DNA of 64,000 nucleotides from Cytobacillus solani (GTDB lineage Bacteria; Bacillota; Bacilli; Bacillales; Cytobacillaceae): the NCBI RefSeq assembly GCF_001420595.1, contig NZ_LJIX01000006.1:4368857-4432856 (forward strand), given 5' to 3'. The notes under the pieces were generated by a model. That model saw only the letters and a list, made by a program, of their open reading frames with translations. It was not told the origin of the DNA and made no database searches. A program made the translations under genes and the position numbers. Positions 8,292 to 17,426 of this stretch are shown in pieces; within the stretch, counting starts at the first letter, position 1, and each line of letters begins with the position of its first letter.

Positions 8292-8485
8292 TTTACACCT
8301 CCACAAATTGACCATATTCATATTTCAAAAGAGTAATTGAATCCATGTACTTTAGTTCAAAAAGATTTTGTTTGATTGCAAATTCTTTTGTGATTGCACC
8401 TTTTACAACAATTATTTGAGTACTGCCATCCAGTTTTGTCACTTCAAAGTCAGCTTTTTAATAAATGGGGCTTTATGTCTTTCCA
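8292..8485 (-). pseudogene. Small unknown gene broken by a one-base shift in an A-run
   Basis: From ATG 8485, with AGGAAGG upstream, the frame reads MERHKAPFIKK and then goes out of frame in a five-A run (near 8451). Adding one base connects it to ADFEVTKLDGSTQIIVVKG and on to LLKYEYGQFVEV and TAA, giving a tidy product of about 64 residues. The break could be real decay or a homopolymer sequencing error. No family is recognised. Confidence 0.45.
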
Positions 8486-8624
8486 TTTTTTTAAACCCTT
8501 CCTGAAGCAAATGTCTTGGTTAAAGCTTAAAGACTTTGATATGGTTAGCGTGTTTTAAGTATTTTAGTTAGTTGTAGTAGATGGACTCTGCTTGTGAATC
8601 AAATGTGATCCTATCTGCCCTTTT

Positions 8625-9238
8625 CTTGAGTTAGAACAATATCTTGAATTAATCCAGCATGCAAAAAAGGACTGGCTAGTTGAATATCCTCACTACTTCA
8701 TCTTTTAGTCGCTACAGGAGCCCGTATTGGGGAGATTTGCGAACTTACGTTAAATGATATAGATTTGGACGCTAATACATTAAATATCGATAAAACACTT
8801 TTTAGGGTGTCTGAGGTATATGTTGTAAAACCAACTACCAAGATAGGGAAAAGTGGGGAACGAGTGATTGTACTTGACTTTACTATTGAGAGATTAAAAG
8901 AATGGAATAGAATTCGCTCTGAGTGGGTTATGAAAATGAAAGAGAGACCTAAATTTTTAGGAGAATTGGTAAAAATGCCAAACTACGCTGATATGCTTAG
9001 AACGTTATGTAGGCGACACGAACTAATGCATGTTACTCCGCATATGTTTAGGCATACTCATGAAGCTATTTTGTTGGAATCTGGAATTGCAGATATAAAT
9101 TATATTGGTGAACGTCTTGGAGATACAGATAAAACAATTTTATTAAATACTTATGGCCATATGTCCAAGCGTTCTGAGCAACTTAGCAATGAAAAAGTTA
9201 ATCATTTTATGAGTGCTTGGTTAGAGAAAATTGAGTGA
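8625..9238 (+). pseudogene. Tyrosine recombinase (integrase) abutting tRNA-Arg, frameshifted and N-truncated
   Basis: One frame reads LEQYLELIQHAKKDWLVEYP and hits a stop. The adjacent frame continues as LLVATGARIGEICELTLNDI and runs to the end. The catalytic set is present in the second part: Arg in GARIGE, the box HMFRHTH, and Tyr in LLNTYGHMSK. The N-terminal arm and SAM-like domain are missing, and the frameshift lies near 8705. An integrase pointing at a tRNA 3' end about 90 bases away is the classic layout of an island integrated at that tRNA. Confidence 0.8.
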
Positions 9239-9241
9239 AAT

Positions 9242-9316
9242 AAAAGATGGGTTTTTCAATGTATTCGGACAAAAGTTGGACACTCTCAACCGAAATACTT
9301 GAAAAACCCATCTTTA
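9242..9316. repeat. Long inverted repeat between integrase and tRNA-Arg
   Basis: Two arms of about 27 bases, 9242-9268 and 9290-9316, share the exact core AAAGATGGGTTTTTCAA and an imperfect GTATTCGG extension around a 21-base spacer. It may be a two-way terminator for the convergent integrase and tRNA genes, or recombinase arm sites next to the attachment site. There is no T-run directly after the stem. Confidence 0.7.
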
Positions 9317-9328
9317 TCAATAATTTAG

Positions 9329-9400
9329 CGCCCTCGGCAGGAATCGAACCCACATCTTAAGAACCGGAATCTCACGTGCTATCCGTTGCACCACGAGGGC
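9329..9400 (-). tRNA. tRNA-Arg (anticodon CCG)
   Basis: Cloverleaf read on the minus strand: acceptor arm GCCCTCG / CGAGGGC, D-loop GGTGCAACGGATAGCAC, anticodon arm TGAGA-TTCCGGT-TCTTA, T-arm with GGTTCGATTCC. The CCG anticodon reads CGG (Arg). CCA is not encoded. An arginine tRNA beside clpP is also found in related Bacillus. Its 3' end faces the accessory region and is probably the attachment site used by the integrase at 8625-9238. Confidence 0.95.
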
Positions 9401-9433
9401 ATTGTGTAATATGCATTTGCGTTACAAATATAG

Positions 9434-9462
9434 ATTATATGCGATTTTTTCAAACTTTGCAA
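9434..9462 (-). promoter_or_regulatory. Sigma-A promoter of tRNA-Arg
   Basis: Minus-strand TTGCAA and TATAAT separated by 17 bases, placing the start about 27 bases upstream of the tRNA. Confidence 0.7.
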
Positions 9463-9565
9463 GGAATCTTTTGTTTAAAAACCGGAAGAGCGGGAATGAT
9501 GGAAACGGAGATATATATTAGAAGGAAGATGTCGAATAATAATCCTGTTTTGTGGAAGTGTATTG

Positions 9566-9595
9566 TTTGACCTTTATTGACCAACAGTGTATCAT
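9566..9595 (+). promoter_or_regulatory. clpP promoter with overlapping CtsR operator
   Basis: TTGACC (9567-9572) and TATCAT (9590-9595) are 17 bases apart. On the opposite strand 9566-9582 reads GGTCAATAAAGGTCAAA, the heptad direct repeat bound by the heat-shock repressor CtsR. The operator covers the -35 box and spacer, so CtsR would block polymerase. The 5' leader is about 70 bases. Confidence 0.9.
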
Positions 9596-9670
9596 GAGAT
9601 TACATACATCAATGGAAAAATATATGGCATTTGTATGTTACCCTTACTTAATTAAAGGAGGAATAATGAG

Positions 9671-10276
9671 ATGAACCTAATCCCTACAGTTATTGAACAA
9701 ACAAACCGTGGAGAGCGCGCTTACGATATTTACTCCCGTCTATTAAAAGATCGTATTATCATGCTTGGAAGTGCGATCGATGATAATGTTGCCAACTCGA
9801 TTGTTGCACAATTATTATTCTTGGAAGCTGAAAACCCTGAGAAAGATATTACATTATACATTAACAGCCCAGGCGGAAGCATTACTGCTGGTATGGCGAT
9901 CTATGATACAATGCAGTACATTAAAGCAGATGTATCAACGATTTGTACAGGTATGGCTGCTTCTATGGGTGCATTCCTGCTTGCAGCTGGTGAAAAAGGC
10001 AAGCGTTACGTTCTTCCAAACAGTGAAGTAATGATTCACCAACCACTAGGTGGAGCTCAAGGGCAAGCAACTGAAATTGAAATTGCTGCTAAACGCATTC
10101 TCTTCCTTCGTGATAAGCTAAACACAATTCTTTCCGAACGTACTGGTCAGCCACTTGAAGTGATTGCGAGAGATACAGATCGTGACAACTTCATGACTGC
10201 TGAAAAAGCATTAGAATACGGATTAGTTGATAAAATTATTACACGCAAGCCTGCTGCAGATAAGAAAGAGAAGTAA
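9671..10276 (+). CDS. clpP: ATP-dependent Clp protease proteolytic subunit
   Basis: Serine peptidase that forms the barrel-shaped proteolytic core of ClpCP, ClpXP and ClpEP, degrading unfolded and regulatory proteins. The 201-residue product has the full catalytic triad: Ser98 (MAASMGAF), His123 (VMIHQPLGG) and Asp172 (DTDRDNF). The N-terminus ([11 protein letters not shown]) and the hydrophobic-pocket residues match housekeeping ClpP. The start follows AAAGGAGG. It has its own CtsR-controlled promoter and a strong terminator, so it is monocistronic. It is one of only three core genes on the plus strand. Confidence 0.98.
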   Translation: MNLIPTVIEQTNRGERAYDIYSRLLKDRIIMLGSAIDDNVANSIVAQLLFLEAENPEKDITLYINSPGGSITAGMAIYDTMQYIKADVSTICTGMAASMGAFLLAAGEKGKRYVLPNSEVMIHQPLGGAQGQATEIEIAAKRILFLRDKLNTILSERTGQPLEVIARDTDRDNFMTAEKALEYGLVDKIITRKPAADKKEK

Positions 10277-10296
10277 AATAGGTTTGATAATTGAGA

Positions 10297-10336
10297 ACAC
10301 ATGAGATTTCGTTTGCGAAATCTCATGTGTTTTTTT
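10297..10336 (+). terminator. clpP terminator
   Basis: 14-bp perfect stem (ACACATGAGATTTC and its complement) with a six-base loop and a T-run. Confidence 0.95.
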
Positions 10337-10365
10337 ATCATTCCTTTCATGAAGATGCTTTTCAT

Positions 10366-10412
10366 TTTATCAAGCAGATTTTTTATTTTATCGAGCATTT
10401 TGCTTTTTATCC
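10366..10412. repeat. Short 21-bp-period array (locus A)
   Basis: TTTATCAAGCA at 10366-10376 and TTTATCGAGCA at 10387-10397, start to start 21 bp, followed by a degenerate third unit (TTTATCC, about 10407). It lies between the convergent 3' ends of clpP and crh. Same motif as the arrays near 18.5, 25.2 and 60.9 kb. Confidence 0.7.
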
Positions 10413-10442
10413 AAAAAAAAAGCCTGGAATAAAGCTCCAGAC
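10412..10442 (-). terminator. crh terminator
   Basis: Minus-strand stem GTCTGGA / TCCAGGC followed by a run of nine T residues. Confidence 0.9.
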
Positions 10443-10457
10443 TCTTCGCGATTTCGA

Positions 10458-10715
10458 TTAATTTTCCTTTTGAATATACTTAGACAGTTCTTCAAGTGCT
10501 TCTGCTTCATCCTTACCGTCTACAATTAACGTAATGACTGACCCTGAGCTAACAGCAAGGCTCATCAAGCCCATGATGCTTTTAGCATTTACTTTTTTTC
10601 CATCTTTCTCAAGAAAGACATCCGATGAAAATCGATTGGCTTCCTGCACAAAAAGTGCGGCAGGCCGTGCCTGCAATCCTGTTTTTAATTTTACTTCAAC
10701 CTGTTTTTCCAACAT
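10458..10715 (-). CDS. crh: HPr-like catabolite repression protein Crh
   Basis: Small HPr paralogue (85 residues) that acts with CcpA in carbon catabolite repression. The decisive feature is Gln15 (KTGLQARPAA) in place of the His15 that HPr needs for sugar phosphotransfer, so it cannot work in the PTS. Ser46 (AKSIMGL), the site phosphorylated by HPr kinase, is kept, and hprK is in this window. The start is the ATG after GGAGGAAAGGAAGAA; an in-frame ATG 18 bases earlier overlaps the ribosome site. It is last in the yvcI-rapZ-yvcK-whiA-crh cluster, an order conserved in Bacillus. Confidence 0.95.
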   Translation of the reverse strand: MLEKQVEVKLKTGLQARPAALFVQEANRFSSDVFLEKDGKKVNAKSIMGLMSLAVSSGSVITLIVDGKDEAEALEELSKYIQKEN

Positions 10716-10750
10716 TTCTTCCTTTCCTCCCATATCGAATCATAATTTTT

Positions 10751-11692
10751 TTAAAGCGATTCCCCTGCTCGCAGTTTATCAGCAATTTCATCTATTTTTC
10801 TTAAACGATGATTAATACCTGATTTACTTATATTTCCTCCTGAAACCATTTCACCAAGCTCTTTTAACGTAACATCCTGGTAGGCTACCCGCAGCTCAGC
10901 AATTTCCCTTAGCTTATCTGGCAAAATATGAAGGCCAACTGTTTCATCAATAAATCGTATATTTTCGACCTGACGTATGGCTGCACCAATCGTTTTATTT
11001 AAGTTCGCTGTTTCACAATTGACAAGTCGGTTCACTGAATTTCTCATATCACGGACAATCCGTATATCTTCAAATCGAAGCAATGCATTATGAGCACCAA
11101 TGACACTCAAAAACTCGGTAATTTTTTCAGCTTCCTTTAAATACGTGATGAAGCCTTTTTTTCGCTCAAGCGTTTTACTATTTAAATTAAATGTATTCAT
11201 CAATTCACATAAAGAGTCGTTATGTTCCTTATAAAGTGAAGAAATTTCTAAATGATACGATGAAGTTTCTGGGTTATTAACAGATCCCCCGGCCAGAAAG
11301 GCACCACGAAGATAAGAGCGCTTACAACATTTCTTTTTAATCAATGCTTCCGAAATATTGTGTGTAAAAACAAAGCCCTCGCTTATTATTTTTAAGTCGT
11401 CCAGAATTTCACTGGCTTTCTCTGATAAACGAACAATATAGACATTATTCTTTTTTAGCCTCATTTTCTTTCGAACGAGCAGTTCTACTTGTACATGATA
11501 ATTTTTTTTAATCAGGATATAAATTCTTCTTGCTATCGCTGCATTTTCTGTTTGAATATCAACGATTAATTTTCTGTTGGAAAATGAAAGCGAGCCATTC
11601 ATCCGTATAAGCGCTGATAATTCCGCTTTTCCACAGCAATCCTTTGCCTCCAGATTCGTTAATTCCTTTTTCGTTTCCGAAGCGAAAGACAT
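10751..11692 (-). CDS. whiA: DNA-binding protein WhiA
   Basis: Homologue of sporulation regulator WhiA/YvcL, 313 residues. The N-terminal part resembles LAGLIDADG homing endonucleases, where it works as a binding fold ([30 protein letters not shown]). The C-terminal helix-turn-helix contains [17 protein letters not shown] and [14 protein letters not shown]. In Bacillus it influences cell division and chromosome segregation. It follows yvcK after a 170-base gap that holds a palindromic repeat, and precedes crh. Confidence 0.95.
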   Translation of the reverse strand: MSFASETKKELTNLEAKDCCGKAELSALIRMNGSLSFSNRKLIVDIQTENAAIARRIYILIKKNYHVQVELLVRKKMRLKKNNVYIVRLSEKASEILDDLKIISEGFVFTHNISEALIKKKCCKRSYLRGAFLAGGSVNNPETSSYHLEISSLYKEHNDSLCELMNTFNLNSKTLERKKGFITYLKEAEKITEFLSVIGAHNALLRFEDIRIVRDMRNSVNRLVNCETANLNKTIGAAIRQVENIRFIDETVGLHILPDKLREIAELRVAYQDVTLKELGEMVSGGNISKSGINHRLRKIDEIADKLRAGESL

Positions 11693-11713
11693 ATTCTCAC
11701 CACCCTTATTAGG

Positions 11714-11833
11714 AAAGCGCAGGGCGCCCGCTTATCGGCGACAAGCATAAGGCGAGCCGGCTGGAAGGTTGTTCTTTAACCTTCTGGACGGATTGACTTA
11801 TGACCTCGAGCCCTAGGCGCTGCAGCTAGACAG
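11714..11833. repeat. REP-like palindromic repeat, copy 1
   Basis: About 120 bases between yvcK and whiA. Read on the minus strand it starts CTGTCTAGCTGCAGCGCC and ends in GGGCGCCCTGCGC. Internally it has an inverted CCAGAAGGTTAAAG / CTTTAACCTTCTGG-type stem. Ends and design match copies at 14683 and 62786. Confidence 0.75.
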
Positions 11834-11861
11834 ATAGAAAAGCGCATCTCCGCTAAACCAT

Positions 11862-12842
11862 CTAATTGTTATTTCGTTTTTTCATTTCATCTATAAGTAA
11901 TGAATATAACATTTCTGCGACCACTTTTGTATCATGACGAATCACACCGTCTTTTTCACTCGCGATTTCTCCAGGAATCACTTCCAGACCTAAGTCCTGA
12001 AGGCGTTCTGTATCAAAGATTACCGGCTTTGACATTTCTTCACTGTATCGCTCCTGAATATCGTCAGGGATATCCTCACTATTGACAAGAATCGTGTTCA
12101 TAAACGCACAGCTCATGTGATCATAAATCGCTTTTACATGGTCGCTTGCTGTATAGTTAAATGTTTCTCCCGCCTGGGTCATAAGATTGCAAATATATAC
12201 CGTTTTTGCCTTGGCGCGGCAAACCTCATGCCCGAGCTTTGGCACGAGAAGATTTGGTAGAATACTCGTATATAAACTTCCTGGGCCAATGATGATTAAA
12301 TCGGCCTTCCTTATTGCAGAAATCGTTTCAGGAAGAGGTTTAATATGCTTAGGTGTTAAAAATACTTTCTTAATTTTTTTCCCGGAGTAAGGAATCTTGG
12401 ATTCTCCAGAAACGACTGTCCCGTCTTCCATCTCCGCATGTAGAACGACACTTTGATTCGCAGCGGGCAAGACCTTCCCTCTTACGTTCAATACTTTACT
12501 CATTTCCTGAATCGCATGAACGAAATTCCCCGTAATCGAGGTCATGGCTGCAAGAATTAAATTTCCCAGCGAATGACCTGAAAGTTCAGTCGACGTCTTA
12601 AAACGATGCTGAAACATTTCTTCGATTAGTGGCTCCACATCAGACAGTGCTGCCAAAACATTGCGTATATCACCGGGAGGAGGAATGTGTAAATCATTTC
12701 TCAGTCTCCCTGAACTGCCTCCATCATCAGCAACAGTTACTATAGCAGTTATATCAACAGGATACTGCTTCAGTCCTCTTAATAGAACAGGCAATCCTGT
12801 TCCCCCTCCGATGATGACAATTCTTGGCTGTCTGTTTTTCAT
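11862..12842 (-). CDS. yvcK: YvcK/MgfK family gluconeogenesis and morphology factor
   Basis: Member of the CofD/YvcK family, 326 residues. In B. subtilis it is needed for growth and normal shape on gluconeogenic carbon sources and binds UDP-GlcNAc. The nucleotide-binding N-terminus is clear ([20 protein letters not shown]) with the following [31 protein letters not shown] and [15 protein letters not shown] are also typical. Its ATG overlaps the rapZ stop by four bases, so the two are translationally coupled. Confidence 0.96.
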   Translation of the reverse strand: MKNRQPRIVIIGGGTGLPVLLRGLKQYPVDITAIVTVADDGGSSGRLRNDLHIPPPGDIRNVLAALSDVEPLIEEMFQHRFKTSTELSGHSLGNLILAAMTSITGNFVHAIQEMSKVLNVRGKVLPAANQSVVLHAEMEDGTVVSGESKIPYSGKKIKKVFLTPKHIKPLPETISAIRKADLIIIGPGSLYTSILPNLLVPKLGHEVCRAKAKTVYICNLMTQAGETFNYTASDHVKAIYDHMSCAFMNTILVNSEDIPDDIQERYSEEMSKPVIFDTERLQDLGLEVIPGEIASEKDGVIRHDTKVVAEMLYSLLIDEMKKRNNN

Positions 12843-13732
12843 TTCTCTTTTTCCCTTCTCCCCTTAATATCACGATGCGTAATTCGGGTATGATACTCGT
12901 TCTTGAAGTACTCCCCAATATATTCAGTCAAGGCTACTGAACGATGCTGGCCGCCCGTACATCCGATAGCAATAACGAGCTGCGCTTTCCCTTCTCTTTT
13001 ATAATGAGGAAGCATAAAGCTAAGGAGCTCTGTTACCTTTTCAAGAAACTTCTGTGTTTCTGACCACTTTAATACATAGGTAGAGACTTCTTCATCCAAT
13101 CCCGTTTTTGGCCGCATATGTTCAATATAGTGAGGATTTGGAAGAAATCGCACATCAAAAACAAGGTCAGCATCAATCGGCAATCCATGTTTAAAACCAA
13201 AGGACATCAAGTTGACAGTAAATAAAGTTGACTTATTTACTGAGAATTCCGTAAGTATTTTTTCACGAAGTTCTCTTGGCTTTAATCGTGTTGTATTATA
13301 AATGAGCTGTGCTCTTCCTTTTAATTCCTCTAAAAGCTCACGTTCAAGCTTAATTCCTTCAAGAGGAAGACCAGATGGAGCGAGTGGGTGAAACCGCCTC
13401 GTCTCCTTATACCTTCTAACTAACGTAGAATCATCCGCATCTAAGAAAAGAATTTGCGGTGTGATCCATGAAGTCTCTGAAAGGTCATCAAGTGCTTTGA
13501 ACAAATGGTCAAAGAATTCACGTCCCCTAAGGTCCATGACTAATGCAACCTTATTCATCTTATTCCCCGATTCCTTCATCAATTCAAGGAATTTAGGCAA
13601 GAGTGTTGGCGGCAGGTTATCCACACAGAAGAATCCTAGATCTTCAAAGCTTTGAATGGCAACTGTCTTTCCAGCACCTGACATCCCCGTAATAATGACC
13701 ATTTGCGTTTCATTCACTGCGCCTGTACTCAT
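12839..13732 (-). CDS. rapZ: RapZ/YvcJ family P-loop nucleotide-binding protein
   Basis: P-loop protein of 297 residues that binds and hydrolyses nucleotides. In B. subtilis YvcJ affects competence; in E. coli RapZ controls glmZ sRNA and amino-sugar synthesis. The Walker A motif GMSGAGKT lies at residues 16-23, followed by [20 protein letters not shown]. The C-terminal domain has [11 protein letters not shown] chose ATG 13732 (after AGGGGG) since the family starts just before the P-loop; a start at 13792 would add 20 unrelated residues. It sits between yvcI and yvcK. Confidence 0.95.
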   Translation of the reverse strand: MSTGAVNETQMVIITGMSGAGKTVAIQSFEDLGFFCVDNLPPTLLPKFLELMKESGNKMNKVALVMDLRGREFFDHLFKALDDLSETSWITPQILFLDADDSTLVRRYKETRRFHPLAPSGLPLEGIKLERELLEELKGRAQLIYNTTRLKPRELREKILTEFSVNKSTLFTVNLMSFGFKHGLPIDADLVFDVRFLPNPHYIEHMRPKTGLDEEVSTYVLKWSETQKFLEKVTELLSFMLPHYKREGKAQLVIAIGCTGGQHRSVALTEYIGEYFKNEYHTRITHRDIKGRREKEK

Positions 13733-13837
13733 TTTTATTTTCCCCCTGTATAACAAAATCGCCTTGGCGTATTTGCGCCCGGAATGAATCACTAGCTCGA
13801 TACCATTCCTCTGAAAATCTTTAGGCTCGCCGAGGCT
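13733..13837 (-). other. yvcI-rapZ intergenic leader with G/C-rich inverted segments
   Basis: 105 bases with G/C-rich short inverted segments (GCCTCGGCG, and CGCC-AA-GGCG) unlike the AT-rich spacers nearby. It could be another palindromic repeat or an RNA leader of rapZ. Only one copy is present in the window. Confidence 0.3.
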
Positions 13838-14296
13838 TTAACTCGGATCTAATCTATAGCTTAGTAGTTCAAAATTTGGTGTATAAGTGAACGTACCATA
13901 AATCATTCCTTTTCCATGAATCATGTATTCGAGAATATGATAGTCACCTGCAGCCATTGGAAGGTTCTTGATTTCCTCAAATGGGTGCCACAGAATTTTC
14001 CCTTCTTCCGACTCATCTAGGTTCAGTCCATCAGCCTCTGTCGCTAAAAAGGTGAACATCATCCATTCAGAAAGAACTTTTTCGCCCTCTTTCATAATAA
14101 AGGTAAAGATCCCCTTTATATTCGGATTGCGCAAGTATACCCCCGTTTCCTCTCTGAATTCCCGGATACATGAATCTCTAACTGATTCTCCAGGCTCCAT
14201 TTTTCCTCCAGGAGCTACCCACCAGCCTCGACTCGGTTTTTGCAAAAGCAATACTTGATCATCTTTCAACAATACACAGTTAGTGACTCGCTGCAA
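13838..14296 (-). CDS. yvcI: NUDIX hydrolase YvcI
   Basis: 152-residue NUDIX hydrolase, probably acting on nucleoside di- or triphosphate derivatives. The NUDIX box is perfect: GKMEPGE, seven residues, then REFREETGV. The preceding PSRGWWVAPGG is typical of the MutT/YvcI group. The start at 14296 (MQRVTNCVLL) fits the family N-terminus. It is first in the rapZ-yvcK-whiA-crh cluster, an order conserved in Bacillus. Substrate unknown. Confidence 0.9.
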   Translation of the reverse strand: MQRVTNCVLLKDDQVLLLQKPSRGWWVAPGGKMEPGESVRDSCIREFREETGVYLRNPNIKGIFTFIMKEGEKVLSEWMMFTFLATEADGLNLDESEEGKILWHPFEEIKNLPMAAGDYHILEYMIHGKGMIYGTFTYTPNFELLSYRLDPS

Positions 14297-14445
14297 CTTC
14301 TATGCACCTGCCTTCCATCCCGTCTGCTTATTCCTTTTATTATACTATTTTTGTTAAACACCCACAACGAATTGAAGATTCTTACAAAAGGATCTATCGT
14401 ACACACAATTATTTATTCAAATGAAAATATTCCCATTATTTTTAG

Positions 14446-14476
14446 ACAAAAAAAAAGCACAGATACACTGCGCTTT
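14446..14476 (-). terminator. Hairpin terminator upstream of yvcI
   Basis: Minus-strand stem AAGCGCAG / CTGTGCTT followed by nine T residues. It separates trxB transcription from the yvcI cluster. Confidence 0.6.
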
Positions 14477-14613
14477 ACAAAGGATTATATCTTTAAAAGG
14501 GGGTCAATTTCTATTATTAGAATACCTCAATTTTATTGCACGATTGTTACAGGAAAATTAAAAGAGAATTACTTTTTGTAAATATTATTTCCGATGAAGA
14601 AAGTTTTAGAAAA

Positions 14614-14646
14614 AGAAAAGCCGCACAATTGGTATGCGGCTTTTTA
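14614..14646. terminator. Two-way terminator downstream of trxB
   Basis: Stem GCCGCA / TGCGGC with A-runs on one side and T-runs on the other, so it can act in both directions. Confidence 0.8.
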
Positions 14647-14682
14647 CAGACAAAATAAGGAAAATTCCTTTATATTATATAA

Positions 14683-14800
14683 CTGTCTAGCTCCAACGCC
14701 TACCCCCTCGAGGTCACAAGCCACTCCTCCCAGAAAGGTAAAGAACACCTTTCCGTTAGGATTGTCTTGTGCATGTCGGAGGTGATCAAGGCGTTTCCGC
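14683..14800. repeat. REP-like palindromic repeat, copy 2
   Basis: About 118 bases just after the trxB stop. Plus strand starts CTGTCTAGCTCCAACGCC and ends GATCAAGGCGTTTCCGC. An internal stem pairs AAAGGTAAAGAACACCTTT. Same ends and layout as the copies at 11714 and 62786. Confidence 0.75.
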
Positions 14801-14808
14801 ATTTCTGA

Positions 14809-15765
<957 letters not shown>

Positions 15766-15851
15766 TCACTCCTAAGAAAAGGGATCTTTATTCTATTATG
15801 ACCATCTACTCATATCCTATAAAAATAAGATGATTCCGTCCAAGTATTTGC

Positions 15852-17342
15852 TCAAGAAAGGAGATTTTTCACCATTTTTACATATTTTTGTAATGTAGAT
15901 GAGGAAACTCCATATTTTCCAGCCATTTGCTGCTGAGAAACCTTTTCTTCTCTCATTTTCATCCATACATATTCCACTGCAGCTGCCCATGCCTTATTAT
16001 TTTTGACCGATAGACTGCTGTCCAATTTAACAAAGACAGCAAACCACATTAAAAACAAGCCTGCTTCTACTGTGCCGATTGGATGATAATTTTGATAAAG
16101 AAGAAGGGCAGTTTCATGTAGAGTTTGCCCGGCCATTTCTTCTTTTGTCCGTAAAAATGATAAATATTCCCGCTCTAAATGTGAGAACCTTTGATTATGC
16201 TTTATTTCTCTTGATGTCAAGATCTCATCTTTTCCCGCTGACACGGAAGTTAAGAATAAAGCAAAAAGGCGTTCCTCAATATAATCGCTTTCCAATTTTT
16301 TCAGAATCGATGCATGATGGTTCTCAAAGCCATCAAGGACAGTCTTATCCTCATTCCATGGCTCGTTCCCTTCTTTTTCGGGATTCAATTGGATCGCTTT
16401 TTTCCATGCAGATTGAGCAATAGCCTCCCTGCCAGTGTAGTACGCTGAATAGGAAAGCCAATAGAAAAAGGTGCCATCTCCATCAAATCCTTTTTTCTGA
16501 AGGCTGCGCAGCAATGAAAAAGCTTCATCATATTCACCTGTTAAAGCAAAAGTGGCTCCAAGCTTAAATTGATGCTCTATTGAAATCGGCTTAATCTTTT
16601 TCAACATGTCCTTTAATGCTTTGACTTCAGGCATATCATGCTGGTAAAACGCAAATACGAGCTTATTGCATAGGGCGTGCAAGTTGCCAGGGTTTTCTTG
16701 AAACACCTTTTCTAAAATATCTGCAGCCTTTTGGTTTTCACCAAGATAAAAATAGGCAAGGGCAAGATTGTTATAGGCAGACCAGTATTCAGGATACTCG
16801 TCAATCACCGAATTGAGCAGTTCTACCGCCTTTGGAAAGTGTCCAGATTCAAGCAATTCCCGTGCATGCTCTTGCTTTGTAATGAGATCGTCCTGATCAT
16901 ATAAATCTTCATCCATCTCTTCTGCTTCCATTGTCAGCAATTCAAGTAAATCCATCGTGTGATCGACAAATTCCCCATCCTCATCCAACTCCAAATATAA
17001 ATTGGCATGATGATAGGCATCCTTGAAGAAGCCTAAATGGGCATAATTGTTTGCGAGAAAATAGTGGCATTCCACCATGTCCGCATCCAATTCCTCCAGA
17101 ATCGTGTGAAGAAGCGTGTTTGCCTCCTGGTAATCACCTAATTCCGAAAAAATAATGGCCAATTGACAAACAATCATCGGTTCTCCAGGCTCTAGCTGCA
17201 TAGCTCGCTGTATATATTTTTTTGCTTTATATAGATCCCTTTTATGGTAAGCCTTTAGTCCTTTTGCGAAATAATACTCACCGGTCGGGTTAAATGTTAG
17301 TAATTTTCCTTTTGGTTGTCTTGCTTTAGAGTCTTTGCTCAT
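15852..17342 (-). CDS. yvcD: TPR-repeat protein (YvcD-like)
   Basis: About 496 residues. Tandem tetratricopeptide repeats run from residue 20 to 320, for example AKKYIQRAMQLEPGEPMIVC and AYNNLALAYFYLGENQKAA. The C-terminal 60 residues look like a helix-turn-helix (QQQMAGKYGVSSSTLQKYVK), so it may bind nucleic acid or a partner. ATG 17342 has GGAGG five bases upstream and is preferred over the in-frame ATG 12 bases earlier. Function unknown; cytoplasmic. Confidence 0.85.
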   Translation of the reverse strand: MSKDSKARQPKGKLLTFNPTGEYYFAKGLKAYHKRDLYKAKKYIQRAMQLEPGEPMIVCQLAIIFSELGDYQEANTLLHTILEELDADMVECHYFLANNYAHLGFFKDAYHHANLYLELDEDGEFVDHTMDLLELLTMEAEEMDEDLYDQDDLITKQEHARELLESGHFPKAVELLNSVIDEYPEYWSAYNNLALAYFYLGENQKAADILEKVFQENPGNLHALCNKLVFAFYQHDMPEVKALKDMLKKIKPISIEHQFKLGATFALTGEYDEAFSLLRSLQKKGFDGDGTFFYWLSYSAYYTGREAIAQSAWKKAIQLNPEKEGNEPWNEDKTVLDGFENHHASILKKLESDYIEERLFALFLTSVSAGKDEILTSREIKHNQRFSHLEREYLSFLRTKEEMAGQTLHETALLLYQNYHPIGTVEAGLFLMWFAVFVKLDSSLSVKNNKAWAAAVEYVWMKMREEKVSQQQMAGKYGVSSSTLQKYVKMVKNLLS

Positions 17343-17426
17343 GAAATCCTCCATCTTTCTTAATCAACTCAAGTAGTATATCACATGAGCAACCTTATGG
17401 AGAAGGGATTGAGGAATATTTGACAC

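Noticed and set aside
9376-9570. 64-residue frame between tRNA-Arg and clpP
   Set aside because: It overlaps the tRNA, its promoter and the CtsR site, so it is not a gene.
14240-14581. 113-residue plus-strand frame upstream of yvcI
   Set aside because: Runs through a terminator and the start of yvcI on the other strand; no coding character.
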